A stretch of 64,000 nt of DNA from Intestinibacillus massiliensis. Its GTDB lineage: Bacteria; Bacillota; Clostridia; Oscillospirales; Butyricicoccaceae. A model generated the notes under the pieces. That model made no database searches. It worked only from the letters and a program-made list of their open reading frames with translations, and had not been told where the DNA came from. The DNA lies in assembly GCA_029267335.1 (NCBI GenBank), contig JAJUJC010000001.1, positions 1-64,000 on the forward strand, written 5' to 3'. The position numbers and the translations under genes were made by a program. Numbering within the stretch: position 1 is the stretch's first letter; the number at the start of each line of letters is the position of its first letter. Below, one piece after another: positions 21,000 to 29,423 of this stretch.

Positions 21000-21044
21000 T
21001 GCAGCAGGGCTTTTTTGTTAGATCATGCAGGAGGCAACCCAAAT

Positions 21045-21773
21045 ATGTTTGGACTGGGCAAGCAGAAAAAAGAAAATGAGGGCACACCGGTTTGCGTTGT
21101 GATCCCGGCGGCGGGGTCGTCGCGCCGTATGGGCGGCGAGAATAAGCTCATGATGGAGTTGTGCGATATTCCGGTACTGGTACGCACGGTTTCAGCATTT
21201 GAACGCTGTGACTGCATCGACTGCATCGTGCTGACCTGCCGCGAGCAGGACATCCTTCCTTATGGCAGACTCATGCGTGCTTATGGCTTTGAAAAGGTCA
21301 AGCACATCGTGCGCGGCGGAAAAACGCGTACGGAATCGGTACTCGCAGGTGTTCGCGCGTGTCCGGAGCAGGCGCGTTTGGTTGCGGTGCATGATGGGGC
21401 GCGTCCCCTTGTCACGGAGGAGGTCATCCGCGAAGCCGTCACAGCGGCGGCGCAGTCCGGTGCGGCGGCACCGGTCGTACCGCTCAAGGACAGCATCAAG
21501 CGTGTGGAAAAGGGAAAAATCCTTGCAGATGTGCCGCGGGTCGCGATCGCAGCCGTCCAGACACCGCAGGTCTTTGCACGCGCGCTGCTGCTCGAGGCGC
21601 TTGAGGCGGCAGAGAAGTCCGGTCAGACCTTTACGGACGACTGTGCCGCGGTAGAAGCACTGGGTGCAGACGTGTGTGCGACAACTGGCAGTTACGAAAA
21701 CATCAAAATCACGACGCCGGAGGACATCGCGGTCGGTGAGGCGATTTTGCGCAGGAGGGAAGAGCGCGAATGA
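21045..21773 (+). CDS. ispD: 2-C-methyl-D-erythritol 4-phosphate cytidylyltransferase
   Basis: 242-residue enzyme of the MEP isoprenoid pathway, making CDP-ME from MEP and CTP. The CTP-binding motif [13 protein letters not shown], the HDGARPL block and the C-terminal [12 protein letters not shown]...[10 protein letters not shown] pattern are present. ATG 21045 follows CAGGAGG. It overlaps ispF by 4 nt. Confidence 0.95.
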   Translation: MFGLGKQKKENEGTPVCVVIPAAGSSRRMGGENKLMMELCDIPVLVRTVSAFERCDCIDCIVLTCREQDILPYGRLMRAYGFEKVKHIVRGGKTRTESVLAGVRACPEQARLVAVHDGARPLVTEEVIREAVTAAAQSGAAAPVVPLKDSIKRVEKGKILADVPRVAIAAVQTPQVFARALLLEALEAAEKSGQTFTDDCAAVEALGADVCATTGSYENIKITTPEDIAVGEAILRRREERE

Positions 21774-22246
21774 GAATCGGGCATGGATATGATGTGCACA
21801 AGCTGGTCGAGGGACGGCGCTGCATCATCGGTGGCGTAGACATCCCGCACGAGACCGGCCTATTGGGGCACAGCGACGCGGATGTGCTGACGCATGCGGT
21901 TATGGACGCGCTGCTCGGCGCGGCGGCACTGGGCGATATTGGTAAGCTGTTCCCCGATACGGACACGCGTTTTGCGGACGCAGACAGCATTGCGCTGCTG
22001 CGGGAGGTCGCATATTGTCTGGATGAAAACGGATGGAAGCTCGGTAATCTGGACGCAACGATTTTGGCGCAGGCACCGAAGATGGCACCGCATATTGCGA
22101 AAATGCGTGAAAATCTTGCGCAGGCACTCGGCGTTACGGTAGACTGCGTCAGCGTGAAGGCAACGACCGAAGAGGGCTTGGGCTTCACCGGGGCAAAGCA
22201 GGGCATTGCGGCACACGCGGTTTGCCTGCTCGAAGCAAAGGGGTGA
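21770..22246 (+). CDS. ispF: 2-C-methyl-D-erythritol 2,4-cyclodiphosphate synthase
   Basis: 158-residue trimeric zinc enzyme two steps after IspD. Zinc ligands lie in GHGYDVH (D8, H10) and [15 protein letters not shown] (H42); the C-terminal [11 protein letters not shown] is typical. Overlap with ispD indicates coupling. Confidence 0.96.
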   Translation: MRIGHGYDVHKLVEGRRCIIGGVDIPHETGLLGHSDADVLTHAVMDALLGAAALGDIGKLFPDTDTRFADADSIALLREVAYCLDENGWKLGNLDATILAQAPKMAPHIAKMRENLAQALGVTVDCVSVKATTEEGLGFTGAKQGIAAHAVCLLEAKG

Positions 22247-22252
22247 GTTCCG

Positions 22253-23137
22253 GTGGCAGTCTATCATGAGATCGTTTGTGAACAGGCACTGGAGCAGCCG
22301 CGCATCCCGCATGACGGGCAGGCGGAATTGACCCCTTACCTCGGATGTGAGCACGGCTGCGCCTACTGTTATCTCGCGGGACTGCGTCCGGCGCAACCAG
22401 GTGCGGACGCGTTTGACGATGTCTTTATCAAGACCAATGTGCTCGAAAAACTGGAAAAGGAACTGGCACGAAGCACGGGTCAGGTCATTGTGCATGTGGG
22501 CAGCCTGACGGATTGCTATCAGCCCGCGGAGCAGACCTATGCGCTCATGCCGGAGCTGCTGCGTCTGTTGCTGCGATATCGCGTGCCGATGACGCTGTGC
22601 ACACAGTCGACGCTGCTGCTGCGCGATTATGATTTAATCGATGCATTGTCCCGTGAGACCTATGTGGAGATTGCGCCGAGTGTCACGGCTGTGGATGAGT
22701 CCTTACAGAGAAAACTGGAGCCACATAGTGCATCGACCACCGCGCGGCTGGATATGCTGCGCATGCTCCGCCAGACCCATGCGGTTCTCGGCGTGCAGAT
22801 TGCGCCGGTCATTCCGTATCTGACGGATGCGCAGGAGGATCTGGTGTTCCTGCTGCATGCAGCACACGCGCTCGAGGCAGATTATGTGCAGAGCACGATG
22901 CTGTATCTGCGCGGTGCGGCAAAAGAACGGTTTTTTACATGGGTCGCGCGGGAGTATCCCCAACTGGAGGAGGATTTTCGGCGGCTGTATAAGACCGGCG
23001 GTGCGGAACGGCACTATAAAAATGCATATTATGAGCGCTTCCACACGCTGCGCAAGCAGCTTGGTCTGGCGGATCATCCGCGAAAACTGCAACGGGCAAT
23101 GTTGCAGCCCGAAACGACACAGATCACGCTGTTTTAG
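22253..23137 (+). CDS. Radical SAM protein related to SplB (spore photoproduct lyase type)
   Basis: 294-residue protein with the radical-SAM cluster motif C32-x3-C36-x2-C39 (GCEHGCAYCY) and the SplB-like sequence ELTPYLGCEHGC. Later blocks (MTLCTQSTLLLRDYDLI, YVEIAPSVTAVDE) fit the Rv2578c/SplB-related family. Whether it repairs spore photoproduct is not shown; many relatives are uncharacterised. It starts at GTG 22253, directly after ispF, probably co-transcribed. Confidence 0.82.
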   Translation: MAVYHEIVCEQALEQPRIPHDGQAELTPYLGCEHGCAYCYLAGLRPAQPGADAFDDVFIKTNVLEKLEKELARSTGQVIVHVGSLTDCYQPAEQTYALMPELLRLLLRYRVPMTLCTQSTLLLRDYDLIDALSRETYVEIAPSVTAVDESLQRKLEPHSASTTARLDMLRMLRQTHAVLGVQIAPVIPYLTDAQEDLVFLLHAAHALEADYVQSTMLYLRGAAKERFFTWVAREYPQLEEDFRRLYKTGGAERHYKNAYYERFHTLRKQLGLADHPRKLQRAMLQPETTQITLF

Positions 23138-23160
23138 GATGTGTTCTATAGCGTCGCACA

Positions 23161-23198
23161 GAAAAACGGTCGATCCTTTTGGATCGACCGTTTTTCAT
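23161..23198. terminator. Bidirectional terminator between the radical SAM gene and the Cys-rich protein gene
   Basis: Perfect inverted repeat AAAAACGGTCGATCC-TTTT-GGATCGACCGTTTTT serving both convergent genes. Confidence 0.92.
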
Positions 23199-23214
23199 CA
23201 GATGAGGTGTTGTG

Positions 23215-24117
23215 TCAACGGGACTTGCGGCAGCATCCGTTGCCTTGTTCCGCGCCGCGGGGTTCCGGCATCGGCCCGCAAGGGGAATCACAACCGCAGC
23301 CGCAACCGCAGCCACAGTGATGCTCATGGCAGGGCGGGAAGAACTCGTCGATCGGGAACTTGAAGTGATCGAAAACGTCGCAGGGATCCTGCTGATCGCC
23401 GCCGCCGCTTGCCGAGCAGTCGCGCTCCGGCAGGCAGATGTCATACGCGGGCATCAGAAGCTGAATGTCGCGCTCCAGACGGATGATGCAGAACTGACCG
23501 ATCGTGACATACAGACGGCGCATCTCTTCACCCAGAATAATATCCGCGCCAAACATCTCGCAAATGCAGCCCGGCACTTCGGAGATATCACAGCAGCAGC
23601 CGCACTTGAAGCGAGGCTCTACGATCTTCGCATCGAGAATGATCGGGTCGACGACTTCGACGACAGCAGTCGGCTTGTTGCTGCGCTGCTGTAACTGGAT
23701 GTCGGGACGACCGCTGACATAGCTCGAGGAGAAGATGCGGGCACCGCCTTCACTGCCAAAGAGGATGACGCGCTTATCGGAGATTGCAAGACCTTCCAGA
23801 ATTTGCGGACGGCCGACAGGGCAGCTCGCCTCTACCGTGATGCGATAGAAGAAGCGGACGTCGACGGAATAGAACCCTCTGTTGAACTGGACCTGCTCCA
23901 CATCAATGCAGACGCAAAGCAGCTCTGCCTGCCGCGGTTTCACTGTGACAGCGCCGTGGTCGAGGAACTCCTGAGATTCCGCAGTCAGGTAAACACGCAG
24001 ATCGCGGATGCACTCCTTGCTCTTGCAGGAATCATAGACCTTCGTCGTATGAACGCAAACCGCTTCCCGGATACATGCATTTCCGTTGACCGGACCCGGG
24101 GTGATTTTTTCAGCCAT
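23215..24117 (-). CDS. Conserved Clostridia protein with Cys-rich tail, possible spore/surface protein
   Basis: 300-residue protein without a signal peptide. The core (about 20-220) has a beta-rich look with pattern VHTTKVYDSCKSKECIRDLR near the start and FNRGFYSVDVRFFYRI in the middle. The C-terminus carries CGCCCDISEVPGCIC and a run of alternating Cys-Gly before CGPMPEP. Many Clostridia genomes carry similar proteins of unknown role. Cys richness is common in spore coat proteins, so a coat or exosporium role is a guess. Start at 24117 has GGAGGT upstream; a longer frame to 24171 does not. Confidence 0.7.
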   Translation of the reverse strand: MAEKITPGPVNGNACIREAVCVHTTKVYDSCKSKECIRDLRVYLTAESQEFLDHGAVTVKPRQAELLCVCIDVEQVQFNRGFYSVDVRFFYRITVEASCPVGRPQILEGLAISDKRVILFGSEGGARIFSSSYVSGRPDIQLQQRSNKPTAVVEVVDPIILDAKIVEPRFKCGCCCDISEVPGCICEMFGADIILGEEMRRLYVTIGQFCIIRLERDIQLLMPAYDICLPERDCSASGGGDQQDPCDVFDHFKFPIDEFFPPCHEHHCGCGCGCGCDSPCGPMPEPRGAEQGNGCCRKSR

Positions 24118-24251
24118 GTATACTACCTCCACATAGTATTTGAAGGATAACTTCATTAACAGACTATGCATCTGCCCGTAAGAGGTTCCGATTGCGGGTC
24201 TAAATCACAGCCCGTCCGCATAGTTTGATAGGGAAGAGGGAGGAAGTGCTC

Positions 24252-24812
24252 ATGCAACACGAAAAAAGTTTTGGATATACATTGATCCTAGGTGTGTGCG
24301 TGCTTATCAGCCTGATGCTGATCGGACGCATGCTTTTATATCAGCCGCTGCCGGTGCATACACCGTATACCGGCCAAATTTCATCACAGGAGCAGGGAAA
24401 GACCATGACCTATCTGTCGGAACAAGATGTTTCAAAATATCTTTCGGAAAAATTGCCAGAGGAAGTACCGCTCAAAGACCTACAGATCACGCTGCAAAAA
24501 GAGGGTATCGTGACCGCGAAGGGAAGCCTGCACAAAAATGTACTGCTGCAATTTGGGGTACCGCAGGCGGTATTGTTGTGGATGCCGGAGCAAATCGAAT
24601 TGTCAATCCGCTTTACCGCACTCAGCGATGGTGCGGCACTTCGATTGACCCCCAGTGAGCTGAAAATCGGAGATGTGACCGTTCCGGTGGGACATATCCC
24701 ACCGGAGTGGCTGAGCATGCTCAACGAAACCGTCAATGAGATGCTGCGGCAAGCAGCGGAGTCCTACTCACAGATTGAGTTGCTGGATGGTGGGATTCAA
24801 CTGCGAGCATAA
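24252..24812 (+). CDS. Membrane-anchored protein of unknown function
   Basis: 186 residues. Residues about 8-26 form one membrane helix or uncleaved signal, followed by an extracellular domain with amphipathic beta patterns (LSIRFTALSDGAALRLTPSE). I do not recognise the family. GGGAGGAAG precedes ATG 24252. It diverges from the Cys-rich protein gene with a 134-nt shared upstream region. Confidence 0.7.
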   Translation: MQHEKSFGYTLILGVCVLISLMLIGRMLLYQPLPVHTPYTGQISSQEQGKTMTYLSEQDVSKYLSEKLPEEVPLKDLQITLQKEGIVTAKGSLHKNVLLQFGVPQAVLLWMPEQIELSIRFTALSDGAALRLTPSELKIGDVTVPVGHIPPEWLSMLNETVNEMLRQAAESYSQIELLDGGIQLRA

Positions 24813-24842
24813 AAAACGAAGGACAGCAAATTGCTGTCCTTC
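24812..24842 (-). terminator. Terminator of the NlpC/P60 gene
   Basis: Hairpin CGAAGGACAGC-AAATT-GCTGTCCTTCG with a T6 run in the minus-strand direction; it may also stop the upstream plus-strand gene. Confidence 0.85.
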
Positions 24843-24849
24843 GGAATAT

Positions 24850-25737
24850 TCAATCGAAAATGACGCGGCCGCCGCAAACAAAACGACGATTGTAGTTGCC
24901 GCTCCACAGGTTGTCATACTTGACGGAAGAACCGGTGTGGGGAGAGTGAATAAATTTGCCGTCTCCGACATAGATACCTACATGGCTGATCGACCCGCCG
25001 GAACCAAAGAAAACAAGATCGGCAGGCTGCAACTCAGACATAGAGACGGTAGTCAGCGCATTGCGCTGAGAAGTAGCGGTGCGGGGAATCGAGCGCACGG
25101 TGTTGCGATAGACATAGGAGGTAAAGCCGGAGCAGTCGAAGCCGCTCGGGGTGCTGCCGCCATAGACATAGGGAGTGCCGAGGAACTGCGTTGCGAAGTT
25201 CAAAACCTCACTGCGCTTGGAGGACGCTTGGGAGGCATCGCCGCGCGAAGTGCCATTCGACATGCGGCTGTTTATGTACACATACGGGGCTGCCATATAG
25301 CCGGTGACATCACCGACCGTGACCTTATACCAACCGTTTTCCACACCGATGACCCAAACCACGCCGCCATTGGAAACGCTAGTCAGTACACCGGCGTCCG
25401 TGCTCGGCTTGGAGCGTACATTGACGGTGGTCTCACAGGTGACGGTAGCAGTGCCCAATGTAAAGTCGCAATCGGCAATGCCCTGCACATACTGACCGCT
25501 GACATAGCCGGTCATACCGTATGCCGCGACCTTGTACCAGTCGCCGGAGTTGTCGATAACTGCGATCTTCGCGTTCGCGGGCAGGCTAGTCATGACCGCG
25601 CCGCCGGCAGTGGTGCGAAGATTGACGCCGCTGCCGGTCGTCTGCGCCGCATACAGACCGAAAGCACCGGTACTGGAAAGAGAAGCCGCAAGTGCGGCGG
25701 TACATACGATACGAATTATTTTCTTAGGCGAGTGCAT
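24850..25737 (-). CDS. Secreted NlpC/P60 peptidoglycan endopeptidase with two SH3 domains
   Basis: 295 residues: signal peptide (about 1-31), two bacterial SH3 domains (about 33-85 and 96-155; VNLRTTAGG and VNVRSKPSTDAG motifs) and a C-terminal NlpC/P60 domain (about 175-295). The catalytic triad is C202 (GFDCSGF), H252 (SHVGIY) and H264 (IHSPHT). It would cut cell-wall peptides outside the cell. I start at 25737 with GGAGGG 9 nt upstream; two in-frame ATG/alternative codons before it abut or precede the ribosome site. Confidence 0.93.
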   Translation of the reverse strand: MHSPKKIIRIVCTAALAASLSSTGAFGLYAAQTTGSGVNLRTTAGGAVMTSLPANAKIAVIDNSGDWYKVAAYGMTGYVSGQYVQGIADCDFTLGTATVTCETTVNVRSKPSTDAGVLTSVSNGGVVWVIGVENGWYKVTVGDVTGYMAAPYVYINSRMSNGTSRGDASQASSKRSEVLNFATQFLGTPYVYGGSTPSGFDCSGFTSYVYRNTVRSIPRTATSQRNALTTVSMSELQPADLVFFGSGGSISHVGIYVGDGKFIHSPHTGSSVKYDNLWSGNYNRRFVCGGRVIFD

Positions 25738-25801
25738 GAGAATCATCCCTCCACGTTCCGTCAAGTTTTATTTCTGAGTTATCGTTGTTCCGTCTAAACA
25801 G

Positions 25802-26101
25802 TTATTTCGCAGAAAGTGCCCGGGTCAGCCAGATAGAAGCGATGTCCATCGCGGTCCACAGACCGTTCTTTTCGGTCTTCTTTACGATGCGGTCCTTGGG
25901 ACGTACATTCGGAGAAGTCTGCTGAAGCTGCACGGCAACGCGCGTTGCGACCGAAAGATCCTTGACCTGCTTGGTCTCAAGGATCTGCATCATGATGATG
26001 TAGCGGTCGCTCATGCTGCCATAGTACAGGATATTATCTTTGCGCATCAGAGGACGGCCTTTATAAGAAAGCATTTCGCTTTTTGCGGTAGTGTTGGACA
26101 T
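25802..26101 (-). CDS. Conserved small protein of unknown function
   Basis: 99-residue soluble basic protein (SYKGRPLMRKDNILYYGSMS near the start). Its sequence has no recognisable motif. It has a good ribosome site (AAAGGAGATC), its own upstream promoter candidate and a stop just before the NlpC/P60 gene region, so it is a real gene. The NLYYG-type opening and the size resemble conserved Clostridia hypotheticals, but I cannot name a family. Confidence 0.7.
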   Translation of the reverse strand: MSNTTAKSEMLSYKGRPLMRKDNILYYGSMSDRYIIMMQILETKQVKDLSVATRVAVQLQQTSPNVRPKDRIVKKTEKNGLWTAMDIASIWLTRALSAK

Positions 26102-26136
26102 GGAAGATCTCCTTTGGTTTCGTTACAGTTCGGTGA

Positions 26137-26164
26137 ATATTATTACAGAATAGTTACATTCAAA
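26137..26164 (-). promoter_or_regulatory. Possible promoter of the 99-aa protein gene
   Basis: On the minus strand TTTGAA (26164-26159), 16-nt spacer, TAATAT (26142-26137). The surrounding 26102-26299 stretch is AT-rich and repeats the word GTTAC four times (plus strand), but holds no gene. Confidence 0.5.
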
Positions 26165-26299
26165 AGTTACATTATGGTTACATGATACCACAGCTTTTAC
26201 AGCTTGTCAAATATTTTCTGTGAAAAGCCGCAGATTATTTGTGTAAGTTGCAAAAAGGACATGCCAAAAGGATGCGGTGCAGTCGCTGATTTGCCGGAA

Positions 26300-26340
26300 G
26301 TAAAAAGACCGATGTCCCCAGTGGGACACCGGTCTTTTGG
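26300..26340. terminator. Bidirectional terminator upstream of the 99-aa gene region / downstream of the SLH glycosidase gene
   Basis: Inverted repeat AAAAGACCGATGTCCCC / GGGACACCGGTCTTTT with T-runs in both directions; on the minus strand it follows the SLH gene stop by 16 nt. Confidence 0.88.
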
Positions 26341-26355
26341 TTGAGCGGAGAATGG

Positions 26356-29346
26356 TCAATACAGGGTGCTGAACACCTTTGCGATTTCCGCGCGGGTGAT
26401 ATTGCCTCCTGCGCGGATGCTGCCGTCCTCATAACCGGAGATCAGTCCGGCGGCGACGGTATAGCGCACATGTGGGGCAGCCCAGTTCGGGATCGACGCT
26501 TCATCGGTAAACGAAGCGGCAGACGCCACATAGCCGCGCGGCAGGATACGCGACATGACGGTCATGACCTCAGCACGGGTGATGTTGGCATTGGGATTAA
26601 AGTAGGTCTTGTTGCTCGCGGTATCGAGCTGACCGCCCATGATTCCCGCGTGATAACATGCCTGTACCGCACCCGCCGCCCATGCGGGAATGGCTTCTCG
26701 GTCTGCAAAGGGGAGTTCCTTGGTGCTCGTGGTATCCAATTCGAGGTAGCGCGCCATAATGACTGCAAACTCGCTGCGGCGCAGGTTGCGCGAGGGATTG
26801 AAGTTTGTCACGCCGTTTGCGCTTTCACCCTTGAGCAGTCCCTTGTTTGCGGCAAAATTGATATAGCCGTTCGCCCAGTGGGTCGTCGTATCCGCGAATT
26901 TGGACGAAGTTGCCACGCCTGCGGTAATGGAAACGGTCTTGCGCGCGCGGTTGCCCGCGTCGTCGACCGCTTCAATCGCGATCTGATGCAGTCCTTGAGC
27001 GAGTGCATCCGTCGCAACCGAGATCGTTCCGCTGGAAGCGTTATACGTCGCAGAGGACTTGACGCCGTCGACCGTTGCGGTCACGTTCGCGGGACGCAGG
27101 ACATAACGTCCGTTGTTCATGGTGATGCGCGCGGTGACGGTAGCGGCTGCACCCGCAGAAACCTTGGTCGGTGCCTGTGTCAGCGTGATCTCAGGCGCGT
27201 CCGTATTGTTCACAGTTTCCTTGCTGAGGAGGATATGATCGAGGTAAAGCGTGCCTGCGTCCGCGCTCTTGACGCGTAAGCCGGTGAACGCGACCGCGCC
27301 CTGCGGCACAGCGGCGGTAAGCTGCGTAAAGCCGCCTGTGCCGACCGTACTGGTCAGCGGAGTCTGGACCGCCTCGCCTGCGTCGTTTTCAAACAGTGCG
27401 GAGACGGTAACACCTGCTGCCGTGCCCTTGGCATAGAGGGAGAGATAGCTCATGCCATCGGTCAGCGTGCGTCCTGCGAGAAGGTCTCCGGTCGTCTGCG
27501 CAGACAGGGTCACGCCGAGTGCACCCTTGCCGCGCGCAACCTCTGTATTGCCCGTCACACGCGCGAGGGGAAGAGTCTCGCTGTCAAAAGGCTGCGAGGT
27601 CTCAAAGTCCTGCACCGTGGTCAATGCCGGCGGATCGGACAGCCCGACATTGATGTTGATGCTGGACGACACGGCACCATAAGAACAGGTCAACTTGCCG
27701 GTCGCGGGTTTTTCATTTGCGACAAAGACGCCGCTGCTGTCGACCTTGCCGATGTCGCCGCTCACGCTCCATTTCAGCAGCTCGTCGCGTGCAGCCATCT
27801 GCATTTTTTGATGATAAACAAGTGCGTCGATATTGATCGACTGTCCGCCACGTAGGGAAACGGACGAAACCGATTCGCCGCCGCTTTGCAGCTTAATGCT
27901 GTCGACCGCCGTGGTCACGCTCAGCTTATGGCTGCCCGTCACCGCGCCGTCCGAAGATGCGCCCGACAAGGTGACAACGCCTGCCGCGTCCGGTGCGGTA
28001 AAGATTTGGTTTGCCGTATCGACCGTGCCCGCAGAGGCCGTATAGGTCATGTCCGCAGGCAGCTTCGCGGACGCATAAGCGTTGTCCGAGCCCCATGCGG
28101 CAAAGTAAGTGGATGCGCCGGGGAGAATATAGTACTGGCTCGGACGGAAGTGTACATGACGCGCTACGCCGTCCGGTGTTGCCTTATTGACGAGGAACAG
28201 GAAGTTTGCGACCGCGCGCTGCGAGCCGTCTGAGGGGCTGGAGATCAGCTTGGCGTCGCTTTCACCCGGGATGCGTACCGCCATCGCGGAGGAGCCGCCG
28301 CCATCGAGACAGAGCACATTATTATAGCCCATGCTCTTCAGCTCGCTGCCGAGCTGTGCGGCGGTCATACCGGCACTGTAGGAGGATTGGTTGCCGTCGA
28401 TCTCATAGAGCATGACCGTGCCGTCGTCTTTCACACCCACTGCGGTACGCGCTCGGACAGAGGATCCGCCGTCAATGCCGGAGGTAGAGATCGTACCGTT
28501 TTTGATCAGATTTTTACCGCCGACGGCGTAGACCACATTGCCCCATCGTGGGTCGGGGGAGGATACGGAAAGTGTGACCTCTTCACCGACGGGATAGTCG
28601 ATCCAAGTCGCCTGTACCTTGTCATCCATGGTCAGAACCATTTGGTTTTTGGTGATCGTGGTCGAACTGTTGCCCGCACCCTTTGCGATCACCTTGAGCT
28701 TGACCTGACCGCCGACCTTGACGGGGGTATCATCGACACGCTCCAGAATGATGCTCTTGCCGTTTGTAGAGACGTGCGTTTCATCATCATAGTTGCTGTC
28801 AAGCAAATAAATGCCGGCGGTGGAACGCGTCTTGTTAAAGTAGCTGATCCACACCGCACCGCTCGGTCCCTCAATTTTCATGGACGAGCTGGGCTGTCCG
28901 ATCATCGCGGTGCCGTCTGCCATAAAGCCGACCGCATACTGCCACGCATCCGAGCTGACCAGCGTACCGTTGTTAATGACAAGTCCGATCGGCACGCCGG
29001 TACCCATGACAAAAAAGTCTGCATTCGTGCCGCCGATCGGCGTATAGCCCTTTTGCTTTAAATAGTTTGCGGCGTTTGTGATGGTCGCTTTGCTGCCATA
29101 GATCGTGTCGCCGGCATAGACCGCCATCGGAGAAACCGAGCCGCCCGGTTTGTATTCAATATAATTTGCTTTTTGCAGTCCGCTGCCGTTTTTCCCTTCG
29201 GTGCGCGTATAGGTCGCGCTGTCTGCGATCTGATAGGAATAGGAAAACGAGGCGTCGAATGCCGCGAGCGCGCCGCTCGACAACAGGGTCGTTGCGGTGA
29301 CAAAGCCCGCCGTGATGCGGAGAAATTTGCGATTGTGAAAAGACAT
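26356..29346 (-). CDS. Secreted phosphodiester glycosidase (NAGPA domain) with three SLH domains
   Basis: 996 residues: signal peptide (about 1-29), NAGPA-type phosphodiester glycosidase domain (about 80-375; GGTNADFF and VLCLDGGGSSAMAV signatures), Ig-like and carbohydrate-binding-like beta domains (about 390-790) and three C-terminal SLH domains (about 800-996; FADTTTHWANGYI, FNPNANITRAEVMTVMSRI, FTDEASIPNWAAPHV). SLH repeats bind secondary cell-wall polymer, so it should sit on the cell surface. Relatives remove or process sugar-1-phosphodiester links; the substrate here is unknown. Start 29346 has AAGAGGG upstream. Confidence 0.92.
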   Translation of the reverse strand: MSFHNRKFLRITAGFVTATTLLSSGALAAFDASFSYSYQIADSATYTRTEGKNGSGLQKANYIEYKPGGSVSPMAVYAGDTIYGSKATITNAANYLKQKGYTPIGGTNADFFVMGTGVPIGLVINNGTLVSSDAWQYAVGFMADGTAMIGQPSSSMKIEGPSGAVWISYFNKTRSTAGIYLLDSNYDDETHVSTNGKSIILERVDDTPVKVGGQVKLKVIAKGAGNSSTTITKNQMVLTMDDKVQATWIDYPVGEEVTLSVSSPDPRWGNVVYAVGGKNLIKNGTISTSGIDGGSSVRARTAVGVKDDGTVMLYEIDGNQSSYSAGMTAAQLGSELKSMGYNNVLCLDGGGSSAMAVRIPGESDAKLISSPSDGSQRAVANFLFLVNKATPDGVARHVHFRPSQYYILPGASTYFAAWGSDNAYASAKLPADMTYTASAGTVDTANQIFTAPDAAGVVTLSGASSDGAVTGSHKLSVTTAVDSIKLQSGGESVSSVSLRGGQSINIDALVYHQKMQMAARDELLKWSVSGDIGKVDSSGVFVANEKPATGKLTCSYGAVSSSININVGLSDPPALTTVQDFETSQPFDSETLPLARVTGNTEVARGKGALGVTLSAQTTGDLLAGRTLTDGMSYLSLYAKGTAAGVTVSALFENDAGEAVQTPLTSTVGTGGFTQLTAAVPQGAVAFTGLRVKSADAGTLYLDHILLSKETVNNTDAPEITLTQAPTKVSAGAAATVTARITMNNGRYVLRPANVTATVDGVKSSATYNASSGTISVATDALAQGLHQIAIEAVDDAGNRARKTVSITAGVATSSKFADTTTHWANGYINFAANKGLLKGESANGVTNFNPSRNLRRSEFAVIMARYLELDTTSTKELPFADREAIPAWAAGAVQACYHAGIMGGQLDTASNKTYFNPNANITRAEVMTVMSRILPRGYVASAASFTDEASIPNWAAPHVRYTVAAGLISGYEDGSIRAGGNITRAEIAKVFSTLY

Positions 29347-29376
29347 AACAGAAAATACCCTCTTAAAATACCACAG

Positions 29377-29421
29377 TAAGCGGAGCGCTTGCGGCGTACA
29401 AAACCGCAAGCGTGGCGCTTA
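29377..29421 (-). terminator. Hairpin after the aro operon
   Basis: Long inverted repeat TAAGCGGAGCGCTTGCGG / CCGCAAGCGTGGCGCTTA (one or two mismatches), immediately after the aroEK stop on the minus strand. No strong T-run follows, so it may be a weak terminator or a 3'-end stabiliser. Confidence 0.55.
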
Positions 29422-29423
29422 CC

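Noticed and set aside
23278-23325. Short tandem-looking CGCAGCC repeats as a possible CRISPR or satellite
   Set aside because: They are codons for the alternating Cys-Gly tail; no spacer-repeat structure exists.
24736-25797. 353-codon plus-strand frame over the NlpC/P60 gene
   Set aside because: The minus strand has a complete SH3-NlpC/P60 protein with catalytic residues; the plus frame has no motif.
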